From SXZD01 sp034680345 (GTDB lineage: Bacteria; Pseudomonadota; Gammaproteobacteria; Burkholderiales; Burkholderiaceae_B): a stretch of DNA of 6,045 nt. The notes beneath the pieces are model-generated. The model saw only the letters and a list, made by a program, of their open reading frames with translations. It ran no database searches and was not told the origin of the DNA. This document shows positions 1-4,975 of this stretch, one piece after another. The stretch is taken from the NCBI GenBank assembly GCA_034680345.1, contig JAXISZ010000022.1, forward strand, positions 1-6,045, written 5' to 3'. The position numbers and the translations under genes are program-made. Positions within the stretch are counted from its first letter, which is position 1; every line of letters starts with the position of its first letter.

Positions 1-55
1 AAAGGCCTTGCTGATGCAAAATCTGAATTTTCATAAGTTCTTCTTTTGTGATCAA
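1..55 (-). CDS. istA: IstA transposase, N-terminal 18 codons only (IS21 family)
   Basis: Reading leftwards from a TTG at 55 gives MITKEELMKIQILHQQGL before the window ends. IstA proteins typically open with a short acidic stretch followed by an I-x-x-L-H-x-Q-G-L-S helix, the start of the helix-turn-helix that binds the terminal repeats, and this matches. IstA is the DDE transposase of IS21 elements and works with the ATPase IstB. The TTG start was chosen because GGGGG lies four bases upstream; the internal ATG at 34 is an alternative but lacks a clear ribosome site. Only this fragment is visible, so whether the gene is intact is unknown. The repeats next to it support the call. Confidence 0.72.
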   Translation of the reverse strand, partial: MITKEELMKIQILHQQGL

Positions 56-78
56 AGTGCCCCCAAAAAGGCACTATA
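56..78 (-). promoter_or_regulatory. istA -10 box and leader hairpin covering the ribosome site
   Basis: On the minus strand a TATAGT -10-like box (78-73) runs into a hairpin with arms AGTGCC (75-70) and GGCACT (61-56) and an 8-nt loop. The GGGGG ribosome site sits in the loop and right arm, directly before the TTG start. A transcript begun from this -10 would start near 65-67 and lack the left arm, so its ribosome site would be free. A transcript entering from outside would carry the whole hairpin. No good -35 is seen (TTGAAA lies 20 bases away), so the promoter part is weak. Confidence 0.4.
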
Positions 79-86
79 GTGAAAAC

Positions 87-134
87 AAGTGGATCAGATT
101 TCAATTGTTGAAGTGGATCAGTTTTGCATTGTTG
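87..134. repeat. Two tandem 24-bp terminal repeats of the IS21-family element
   Basis: Positions 87-110 and 111-134 are adjacent direct copies matching at 21 of 24 bases. Both start AAGTGGATCAG and end ATTGTTG; they differ at the 12th, 16th and 17th bases. IS21-family ends carry such multiple repeats as transposase binding sites, and GTGGATCAG is a recurrent core in this family. The outer copy is nine bases from the inferred tip. Confidence 0.8.
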
Positions 135-145
135 GTAACAACAGG

Positions 146-175
146 AGACAGTTTTTATTAGAGACTGTCTTTTTA
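146..175 (+). terminator. Hairpin with T-run next to the IS21 end
   Basis: AGACAGT (146-152) and ACTGTCT (164-170) form a perfect 7-bp stem around an 11-nt loop, followed by a run of five or more T. It has the shape of a rho-independent terminator on the plus strand. It starts two or three bases after the IS tip, so it may once have ended a gene now removed or displaced by the insertion. The loop is long and the stem only moderately GC-rich, so it would be weak. Confidence 0.45.
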
Positions 176-205
176 AAAGTCCAAGCGGTGCCGCGTCAGC
201 GTTAA

Positions 206-597
206 TTTTGTGTCCAGCTAACGGATGGATTGAGTGGAAGCGAGCAGACGGAAGCACCCTCAATCAAGTTCATCGTTCAACGTGATCAAGCATAGATTAT
301 GGCCAAAAGCGGCGAGATGTTTGTGGGTTTGACGCTCAGGGTTGGCACTTGTATTTTTGGCGTTTTTTCGACAGGGCGTTGGCTTTGGTGAAATAGCGTT
401 TATTTCTTCTCGGCCCCGATCTGCTGATGCTATCGTGGTTGGTGATGTTAGCGCGATGCGTTTGTCAATTTCGGTTTTAAAGTCATTAGAACAAAAAAAG
501 CAAGTCCGTGCTTGCAGATTTGATGGGCGTAATTGCGTGGGATTTGTCTGGACGATTGCGTCAATCTAACGCCAATTTGCGTTTGGTTTTGCAGTGA
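206..597 (+). pseudogene. Remnant of a protein with a C-terminal cyclic-nucleotide-binding domain
   Basis: Three frames together read as one cyclic-nucleotide-binding (CNB) domain. From 206 the frame contains IKFIVQRDQA (like the xxVFRQGDxA turn), a TAG stop at 293-295, then IMAKSGEMFVGL (like xxxxxGEVxVxL). The frame from 342 continues RQGVGFGEIAFISSRPRSAD, matching the phosphate-binding FGEhAhhxxxPRSAD cassette. After the A7 run at 493-499 the frame beginning at 511 supplies VIAWDLSGRLRQSNANLR and a stop at 595-597, the usual closing helix. Such domains end SulP transporters and some GlsA glutaminases; the parent is not identifiable because everything before the domain is missing. An in-frame stop and two frame changes mark it as dead. 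The second frame change is cured by removing one A. Confidence 0.65.
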
Positions 598-653
598 GAA
601 ATTTGTAAAAGTAATTTAAGGTTTACTTTAACTACGAAGATGTATTCGTGTAC

Positions 654-686
654 TTGACTCCACGTCTTAAAGTGAAATCATGGAGT
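654..686 (+). promoter_or_regulatory. Possible promoter/operator before the His-rich membrane protein gene
   Basis: TTGACT (654-659) is a good -35 box; the best -10 at a 16-base spacing is AATCAT (676-681), four of six matches. It overlaps an inverted repeat, ACTCCA (657-662) and TGGAGT (681-686), 18 bases apart, so the arms bracket the spacer. That resembles operators where a regulator acts between -35 and -10, as MerR-type proteins do, but the spacing is not a clear MerR match. A second dyad, AACTTT-T-AAAGTT, follows at 694-706. The regulator is not in the window. Confidence 0.28.
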
Positions 687-731
687 AAATTAGAACTTTT
701 AAAGTTTAATTAGCGTTATAAAGGAGACAAT

Positions 732-1250
732 ATGCATTTTCAGTTAAACCATGCTTCATCATTGTTTAAATATACGGGAATTAGTTTTATAGCGGGAGCT
801 GTTACACATGGCTTTTTCAGCGAAGAGCGTTCTTTTTGGACTGCTTTATTGGGTGTTTGTTTATATTTGATTGGTAGTGTTATTGGTAAGTTGTCTAATC
901 CACAAGAAAAACAAACCTGGACTGGCGTATTGTTAATAGGTATTTTTGCTTCGATTGGATTGGGTTTTTTTACAGGCGGGCTTCAACATTTTCCTGACTC
1001 TCCGGCAAGAAGTCTATGGGTTGTGCCTTTAGGCTTTTTAATGAGTCTTTTTGCTTTATATTTAGTGGAAGCAAAAAGAGTTATTAGCAAAAGGTCAGTG
1101 GTTATCTATGCTGTGGTGAGCGGTGTTTTAATTACTGTCGCATCCATTTTAGCTTATGAGTATTTTCACGTGCATGGCATGACACATGATGGAGGGCACT
1201 TTCATCAAAGTCAGCCTGATGAAAGTTATTCAAATTCACACAAACACTAG
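732..1250 (+). CDS. Predicted five-helix inner-membrane protein with histidine-rich C-terminus
   Basis: The ATG follows AAGGAG at a normal distance, so the start is secure. The 172-residue product has about five hydrophobic helices (roughly 12-30, 35-53, 64-83, 94-113 and 122-142) and no cleavable signal. A short tail follows with seven histidines in the last 27 residues (146, 148, 152, 156, 158, 170, 172), plus M150 and acidic residues. H7 and H26 lie near the first helix. I do not recognise a named family. Histidine-rich tails often bind Ni, Co, Zn or Cu ions, so a role in metal handling is an inference only. It stands alone: the gene before it is dead, and 379 bp separate it from the next large gene on the same strand. 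The frame is intact and codon use resembles its neighbours. Confidence 0.85.
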   Translation: MHFQLNHASSLFKYTGISFIAGAVTHGFFSEERSFWTALLGVCLYLIGSVIGKLSNPQEKQTWTGVLLIGIFASIGLGFFTGGLQHFPDSPARSLWVVPLGFLMSLFALYLVEAKRVISKRSVVIYAVVSGVLITVASILAYEYFHVHGMTHDGGHFHQSQPDESYSNSHKH

Positions 1251-1356
1251 GTGGTTTTAAATAATTTTCTTCTAAATTTAAAGTGCCATTAATATGAAAA
1301 GCCAGTATTGTGGATGCACATAAATTGGCATACGCGCTTAATTCCGTCTGGTTGAT

Positions 1357-1470
1357 TTATCTTTTTTTGAACGTTAATGCGCAACAATCGCTAGCGTGCC
1401 CAAGTTTTGTTTTATTGTGCTTAATTTTCATAGGCCAAAAACCAAATTTATGCACCAATTTAGTGCGCAT
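1357..1470 (-). CDS. Candidate 37-residue basic small protein with a perfect Shine-Dalgarno
   Basis: On the minus strand AGGAGGTG (1484-1477) stands eight bases before an ATG at 1470, the best ribosome site in the window. The ORF encodes MRTKLVHKFGFWPMKIKHNK then 17 more residues including a CC pair, ending KKR. It is strongly basic with no clear membrane segment or known motif. TATACA (about 13 bases upstream of the Shine-Dalgarno) could be a -10 box but no good -35 fits. It runs antisense to the leader of the porin gene and its first codons overlap the NtrC-like site at 1451-1467. It may be a real small protein, a leader peptide or the stub of a lost gene; no function is proposed. Confidence 0.35.
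   Translation of the reverse strand: MRTKLVHKFGFWPMKIKHNKTKLGHASDCCALTFKKR
1451..1467 (+). promoter_or_regulatory. NtrC-type enhancer site
   Basis: TGCACCAATTTAGTGCG fits the NtrC recognition pattern TGCAC-N7-GTGCA at nine of ten arm bases; only the final G differs. Its centre lies about 133 bases before the transcription start predicted from the sigma-54 promoter at 1565-1581. That is the distance at which NtrC enhancers usually act, by looping. Its position upstream of nitrogen genes supports the call. NtrC itself is not encoded here. Confidence 0.6.
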
Positions 1471-1500
1471 TAAATTCACCTCCTGTTTGTATACCAAAAA

Positions 1501-1517
1501 ATTTTGCACTGCAAAAT
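1501..1517. repeat. Perfect 17-nt palindrome between the NtrC-like sites
   Basis: ATTTTGCA and TGCAAAAT form 8-bp arms around a central C. It is centred about 83 bases before the predicted start of the porin transcript, between the two GCAC-N7-GTGC sites. The symmetric T-N11-A core is compatible with a LysR-type site, but no regulator can be assigned. Immediately to the right, AATCAACATGATT is one base out of register with the IHF consensus. Confidence 0.45.
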
Positions 1518-1537
1518 CAACATGATTTCCTGTCTTT

Positions 1538-1562
1538 AATAGCACCGTTTTGGTGCTATTTT
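1538..1562 (+). terminator. Hairpin that doubles as a second NtrC-type dyad
   Basis: AATAGCACC (1538-1546) and GGTGCTATT (1552-1560) form a perfect 9-bp stem with a GTTTT loop, followed by only two further T. It can act as a terminator and would insulate the sigma-54 promoter starting three bases later. The same bases at 1541-1557 read AGCACCGTTTTGGTGCT, which has the exact GCAC-N7-GTGC arrangement of an NtrC site, centred near -43. Which role applies, or both, cannot be told from sequence. On the minus strand it is followed by AAAGACA and would not terminate. Confidence 0.5.
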
Positions 1563-1564
1563 GC

Positions 1565-1581
1565 TTGGCATGGTTTTCGCT
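1565..1581 (+). promoter_or_regulatory. Sigma-54 (-24/-12) promoter of the porin gene
   Basis: TTGGCATGGTTTTCGCT carries the invariant GG (1567-1568) and GC (1579-1580) exactly ten bases apart. It agrees with the TTGGCAC-G-N4-TTGC consensus except T for C and C for T. Transcription would start near 1591, leaving a leader of about 40 bases before the ATG at 1630. NtrC-type sites at 1451-1467 and 1541-1557 supply the needed activator input. This places the porin gene, and possibly the genes after it, under nitrogen control. Confidence 0.65.
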
Positions 1582-1629
1582 TTATATGTTTGTCCACTAT
1601 TTTGGGCTTTGCAATTAAAGGAGAAAAAC

Positions 1630-2391
1630 ATGCGTAAAACTTTGGTATCTTCAGCACTTTTTTCGGCGTTGTGTGTGTCCTTGGCGCATGCAGGCGCTTC
1701 AGATTTTACACTCAGCGGTAATGCCACTGTCTTAACTGATTACCGTTTCCGTGGTGTTTCTCAAACTTTAAAAGAGCCTGCATTTCAAGGTGGATTTGAT
1801 GCTGTGCACAAATCTGGCTTTTACGCAGGAAATTGGAACTCAAGCATTTCCGGCAAACAATACCCTGGCGGTCCCGGGTTAGAGATGGATTTCTATGCGG
1901 GTTACCGTGGTCAAATTGGCAACACAGGCATTGGTTACGATGTGGGTAATTTGTACTATTACTACGGTGATGCCCGTTCTGGAGCCACCAAGTTTGACAA
2001 CAATGAAGTGTATGGTGGTTTGTCATATGGTTCATTGTCAGCCAAATTGTTTTACGCTACAACCGACTACTTTGGTATGCGTGTTAATGGTGACCAAAGT
2101 ACCCGTGGCACTACTTATTCTGAATTAAATTATTCTAGAGAAATTGCACCTAAACTTACGCTCAATGCGCACGTTGGTTATACAGATTTGAAAAATGACA
2201 AAAACTTTTCTTACACAGATTATAAGTTGGGTGTGTCTTACGATGTACAGGGTTTTGCCTTGGGCGCCCATTGGGTGGGAACTGATATGAAAAACGCGGG
2301 TAAGGCGATCAATGAAATTGCCAATGGCCGTGGCGAAATTAAAAAGCTTTACAAAGATGCTGTTGTTTTGTCTATTGGTAAAACATTTTAA
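1630..2391 (+). CDS. TorF/Gcw_chp-family outer-membrane porin-like protein
   Basis: The 253-residue product opens with a Sec signal peptide (MRKTLVSSALFSALCVSLAHA, cleavage after A-H-A at 21), spelled K2-R3 then a hydrophobic run. The mature part is rich in aromatic, glycine and alternating polar residues typical of beta-barrels and ends in phenylalanine (GKTF), the usual outer-membrane targeting residue. The motifs TDYRFRGVSQT (36-46), PAFQGGFD (50-57) and SGFYAGNW (62-69) are characteristic of the TIGR02001/TorF putative porin family. The ATG at 1630 was chosen over the upstream TTG at 1561 because AAAGGAG precedes it and the signal peptide starts there; the TTG would also lie upstream of the promoter start. 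Members often sit beside glnK-amtB, which suggests a link to nitrogen uptake, but the transported solute is unknown. A sigma-54 promoter and NtrC-like sites precede it; a terminator follows. Confidence 0.88.
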   Translation: MRKTLVSSALFSALCVSLAHAGASDFTLSGNATVLTDYRFRGVSQTLKEPAFQGGFDAVHKSGFYAGNWNSSISGKQYPGGPGLEMDFYAGYRGQIGNTGIGYDVGNLYYYYGDARSGATKFDNNEVYGGLSYGSLSAKLFYATTDYFGMRVNGDQSTRGTTYSELNYSREIAPKLTLNAHVGYTDLKNDKNFSYTDYKLGVSYDVQGFALGAHWVGTDMKNAGKAINEIANGRGEIKKLYKDAVVLSIGKTF

Positions 2392-2400
2392 CTGTTAATA

Positions 2401-2427
2401 AAGCGCCATTTTTAAGTGGCGTTTTTT
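2401..2427 (+). terminator. Rho-independent terminator between the porin gene and glnK
   Basis: AAGCGCCA (2401-2408) pairs with TGGCGTTT (2417-2424, one G-U) and the T-run continues to 2427. It lies ten bases after the porin stop codon. It would end most porin transcripts, so glnK-amtB needs either its own promoter or partial read-through. Confidence 0.75.
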
Positions 2428-2437
2428 ATTGATACGC

Positions 2438-2454
2438 TTGGGTTGTTTTTGGCT
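2438..2454 (+). promoter_or_regulatory. Weaker sigma-54 promoter candidate for glnK-amtB
   Basis: TTGGGTTGTTTTTGGCT has GG (2440-2441) and GC (2452-2453) ten bases apart and a T-rich centre, but lacks the CA after GG and has G where T is usual before GC. Transcription would start near 2465, giving a leader of about 36 bases before the glnK ATG. It sits just after the terminator, where a separate promoter would be expected. No second NtrC-type site was seen near it; the sites at 1451-1557 are about 0.9 kb away. The G/T-rich context makes a chance match possible. Confidence 0.35.
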
Positions 2455-2500
2455 TTTTTGGGTTGGCGTTGTCAATTACTTTTTGTAGAGGGGTTGTATT

Positions 2501-2839
2501 ATGAAATTGGTTACAGCAGTGATTAAACCTTTCAAACTGGATGAAGTGCGTGAAGCTTTGTCACAAGTGGGTGTGCAGGGTATTACCGTAACTGAGGTGA
2601 AGGGTTTTGGTCGTCAAAAAGGCCATACTGAGTTGTACCGTGGTGCAGAATATGTGGTTGATTTTTTGCCCAAGGTCAAAATTGAGGCCGCCGTTGATGA
2701 CGCGGTTGTAGATCAAGTGATTGAAGCCATTGAAGGCGCGGCACGCACAGGAAAAATTGGCGACGGCAAAATTTTTGTGTTTGATCTGCAGCAAGTGGTG
2801 CGTATTCGCACAGGCGAAACAGGAAAAGATGCTTTGTAA
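2501..2839 (+). CDS. glnK: PII nitrogen-regulatory protein GlnK
   Basis: GlnK is a trimeric cytoplasmic sensor that binds ATP/ADP and 2-oxoglutarate and blocks AmtB when nitrogen is plentiful. The 112-residue product has the standard PII length and every key element. Q39 and K58 contact 2-oxoglutarate. The T-loop carries the signature YRGAEY with Y51, the uridylylation site in proteobacteria. The B-loop RTGKIGDGK (82-90) binds the nucleotide phosphates, and R101 and R103 lie in the C-loop. The ATG at 2501 follows GAGGGG. It is 58 bp before amtB on the same strand; that pairing, rather than a glutamine synthetase neighbour, is why GlnK is preferred over GlnB. No residue is missing, so it should be functional. 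Confidence 0.95.
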   Translation: MKLVTAVIKPFKLDEVREALSQVGVQGITVTEVKGFGRQKGHTELYRGAEYVVDFLPKVKIEAAVDDAVVDQVIEAIEGAARTGKIGDGKIFVFDLQQVVRIRTGETGKDAL

Positions 2840-2897
2840 GTGTTGTAAGACAAGCACTCGAAAAAAAATGCTGTACATTGGATTGATGAGGGCAAAA

Positions 2898-4505
2898 ATG
2901 AAAAAGTTTTTATCGATTTGGCTTGTGGTAGCCACATTGCTGGGAGTCAGTTTGGCGTCTTCTGTTTGGGCAGATGATCACTCTGCAGACAAATCAGCAA
3001 GCACAGTCACCCAGCCTACATCTGTTGTAACAACGCCAGATTCAGCCAAAGCTCCTACACCAGTAAAAGCAGAGCTGAAAGAGGTTAAGCTAGATAATCA
3101 GTCAGGCAATAAATCTGAGGCAAAAGCAGCAGAAAAATTGCAAGAATTGTCTCCAGTTAAAGATGCTGTTGTAGCACCTGCAGCAGCGGTTCCGGTCCCA
3201 GACAAAGGCGATACAGCTTGGATGATTGTAGCCACTTTGCTGGTGATTTTAATGACCATTCCTGGCTTAGCATTGTTTTATGGTGGTTTGGTGCGTAGTA
3301 AAAATATGTTGTCGGTGTTGATGCAAACGTTTGCCTTGTTTGCTTTGATTATTGTGCTTTGGAGTTTATATGGATATTCCTTAGCATTTACAGGGGGCAA
3401 TCCGTTGATTGGCGGCCTTGATAAGCTTTTACTCAAAGGGGTAAGCGTAGAAAGTGTTGCGGCAACTTTTAGCAAAGGCGTTTACATTCCTGAGTTTGTG
3501 TTTATTGCGTTTCAGTCTACATTTGCAGCCATTACCACCGCATTAATTATTGGTTCGTTTGCTGAGCGAATTAAATTTTCTGCGGTTCTTTTATTTGCTG
3601 TTTTGTGGTTTACCTTCAGTTATTTACCGATAGCGCATATGGTTTGGTATTGGGATGGTCCAGACGCCATAACTGATGCAGCCTCTTTAGAGGCAGTGAC
3701 TGCTGGTGCTGGTTATCTTTGGGCAAAGGGAGCGTTGGACTTTGCTGGTGGTACCGTGGTGCATATCAACGCAGCGGTGGCGGGGTTGGTTGGCGCGTAT
3801 ATGGTGGGGAAACGGGTTGGCTACGGTCGTGAAGCTATGGCGCCACACAGCTTAACTTTCACTATGATTGGCGCCTCTTTGTTGTGGGTTGGTTGGTTTG
3901 GTTTTAATGCGGGTTCAAACTTAGAGGCCAATGGTGTTGCAGCCCTTGCTTTTGTAAATACGTTATTGGCCACAGCGGCAGCCACATTGTCATGGTTGTT
4001 TGGTGAATGGTTATCAAAAGGCAAGCCTTCAATGTTGGGTGGTGCTTCAGGCGCGGTTTCCGGCTTGGTGGCAATTACCCCTGCTTGTGGTTTTGTGGGT
4101 CCTGGTGGTGCATTAATCATTGGCTTGGTGGCGGGCTTGGTGTGTTTGTGGGGTGTAAATGGTCTGAAACGATTATTAGGCGCAGACGACGCACTAGATG
4201 TATTTGGTGTGCATGGTGTGGGTGGTGTAGTTGGGGCCTTATTGACAGGGGTTTTTGCTGCGCCCGATTTAGGTGGTGTTGGGGTTTTTGATTATATTGC
4301 TAATGCCGTTAATCCTGAATACAGCATTGTTGCTCAAGTTAAGGTGCAAGCCATTGGTGTTTTGGTTACGGTGATTTGGTCTGCGGTGGTTTCCTTGATT
4401 GTTTATAAACTGGTTGATGTATTAATTGGTTTGCGAGTTTCGGAGGATCAAGAGCGCGAAGGGCTGGACATCAGTAGTCATGGGGAATCAGCCTACCACA
4501 ATTGA
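2898..4505 (+). CDS. amtB: Ammonium channel AmtB with a long periplasmic N-terminal extension
   Basis: AmtB is a trimeric inner-membrane channel for ammonium/ammonia. The 535-residue product has a signal peptide (1-25, ending SSVWA), then about 77 mostly polar, Pro/Ala/Lys/Val-rich residues, then the conserved core from DTAWMIVATLLV onward with eleven expected helices. Residues matching the E. coli channel are present: F209 (F107), W250 (W148), D281 (D160), H289 (H168), F336 (F215), S340 (S219) and H439 (H318, in FGVHGVGG). The C-terminal tail EREGLDISSHGESAY, used for GlnK control, is intact. Two differences from E. coli are the extension (only about eight residues there) and 19 extra residues between W250 and D281, in a periplasmic loop, common in related bacteria. 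The ATG at 2898 was chosen because the signal peptide starts there; GAGGG precedes it. In-frame ATGs at 2868 and 2886 would only add residues before the signal. Confidence 0.95.
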   Translation: MKKFLSIWLVVATLLGVSLASSVWADDHSADKSASTVTQPTSVVTTPDSAKAPTPVKAELKEVKLDNQSGNKSEAKAAEKLQELSPVKDAVVAPAAAVPVPDKGDTAWMIVATLLVILMTIPGLALFYGGLVRSKNMLSVLMQTFALFALIIVLWSLYGYSLAFTGGNPLIGGLDKLLLKGVSVESVAATFSKGVYIPEFVFIAFQSTFAAITTALIIGSFAERIKFSAVLLFAVLWFTFSYLPIAHMVWYWDGPDAITDAASLEAVTAGAGYLWAKGALDFAGGTVVHINAAVAGLVGAYMVGKRVGYGREAMAPHSLTFTMIGASLLWVGWFGFNAGSNLEANGVAALAFVNTLLATAAATLSWLFGEWLSKGKPSMLGGASGAVSGLVAITPACGFVGPGGALIIGLVAGLVCLWGVNGLKRLLGADDALDVFGVHGVGGVVGALLTGVFAAPDLGGVGVFDYIANAVNPEYSIVAQVKVQAIGVLVTVIWSAVVSLIVYKLVDVLIGLRVSEDQEREGLDISSHGESAYHN

Positions 4506-4570
4506 GTTTATTTTAATTAATCGTTTTTTTGGTCCGATTGATTTATAAAAAATAATAAGACAATTTTTTT

Positions 4571-4596
4571 AAGCACCTTCGGGTGCTGTGTTTTTT
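4571..4596 (+). terminator. Rho-independent terminator after amtB
   Basis: AGCACC (4572-4577) and GGTGCT (4582-4587) close on a TTCG loop, the very stable C(UUCG)G tetraloop, followed three bases later by six T. It lies about 65 bases after the amtB stop and ends the nitrogen gene set. Between it and the transposase remnant (4597-4680) I see no gene or clear signal beyond an AT-rich stretch. Confidence 0.88.
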
Positions 4597-4680
4597 ATGT
4601 GCCCCCAGTATGGAAAAATTCCGTATGTAGTAAAGTTTTTTCAAGCGCCATATTTTTTCTTAAAATTTATTAGTTGGTTA

Positions 4681-4975
4681 TTAAAATGGTGTTGCCTGAG
4701 GTAGGTTATTTAGCAACAGCAGATTAACAATTTCTTCCTGCAGAGAGCGTAATTCTTGATTGACCATGGTTTGTTGAATATGCAGCTTAACCCGATTTTT
4801 TTCAAGTGGTTTTTTAGGACTACTTTTTTTGTAATGCCTTTTTGCTACCTTGTTCATAAAAATTTTTAAATTGACAATGGTTATCTAGACTATACCTCAT
4901 AACTTTACAGGCTTGCTTTACACGACCAAGTTTTTTTGCAAGTTCTAAAAGCCTTAACGTATAAAGATTATGAAT
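4681..4975 (-). pseudogene. Decayed IS481-like transposase, N-terminal helix-turn-helix part
   Basis: Leftwards from 4975 the minus strand reads IHNLYTLRLLELAKKLGRVK then QACKVMRYSLDN and FYEQGSKKALQKK to a TAG at 4822-4820. This follows the pattern LRLLELAKxLGxVxxACxVMGYSRDxFYRxKELYEEGGEEALQE of IS481-type transposases. The frame from 4857 to a stop at 4681 continues SSPKKPLEKNRVKLHIQQ, matching the next block (SRKKPxLKNRV). The two join if one A is removed from the A7 run (T7 at 4824-4830 on the plus strand). The conserved G and RD of the GYSRD helix are changed (to R and LD) and the whole catalytic DDE domain is gone. The frame from 4857 alone would give a 58-residue basic peptide, but it has no ribosome site and is better explained as this remnant. 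No element ends were identified. Confidence 0.75.

Larger units (their letters stand above)
1..143 (-). mobile_element. IS21-family insertion sequence, terminal part (runs off the left edge)
   Basis: On the minus strand the element begins TGTTGTTACC at 143, giving the TG...CA ends usual for IS21. Two tandem copies of a CTGATCCACTT-containing repeat follow, then the first codons of an IstA-like protein reading leftwards. Multiple terminal repeats just inside a TG tip, followed by istA, are the known IS21 layout. The rest of istA, istB and the other end lie outside the window, so the target duplication cannot be checked. The bases after 143 (ggagac...) would be one copy of it. The exact tip is inferred and could be off by a few bases. 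Confidence 0.72.

Noticed and set aside
608..629. AAAGTAA/TTACTTT inverted repeat after the CNB remnant
   Set aside because: Only one GC pair in the stem and no T-run; likely to arise by chance in AT-rich sequence.
694..706. AACTTT-T-AAAGTT palindrome resembling the one at 5653-5667
   Set aside because: The shared motif is short and AT-rich, and the two places have nothing else in common, so a common regulator is not supported.
1310..1525. Plus-strand 71-codon frame between the His-rich protein and the porin gene
   Set aside because: No ribosome site, no recognisable sequence, and it covers the dyads of the control region.
1561..1629. TTG start that would lengthen the porin protein by 23 residues
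   Set aside because: It lies inside the sigma-54 promoter and upstream of the predicted transcript start; the ATG at 1630 has AAAGGAG and begins a proper signal peptide.
2721..2897. Longer N-terminus for AmtB overlapping glnK
   Set aside because: It would put a Cys/Lys-rich stretch ahead of a good signal peptide; the overlap with glnK is another reading frame of the B-loop region.
1712..2935. Several open frames antisense to, or in other frames of, the porin gene and glnK
   Set aside because: They lie over strongly conserved genes, lack ribosome sites, and their peptides look like out-of-frame translation.
3821..4291. Open frames within amtB on both strands
   Set aside because: They are low-complexity by-products of the Gly/Ala/Val-rich channel gene, with no ribosome site.
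4601..4625. GTGCCCCCA shared with the IS21 leader, and a GGAA/TTCC dyad, as a possible transposon end
   Set aside because: The match is nine bases in otherwise different contexts and no transposase end pattern accompanies it.
4681..4857. A 58-residue basic small protein on the minus strand
   Set aside because: No Shine-Dalgarno, and after removing one A its sequence continues the IS481-like transposase pattern, so it is part of the remnant.
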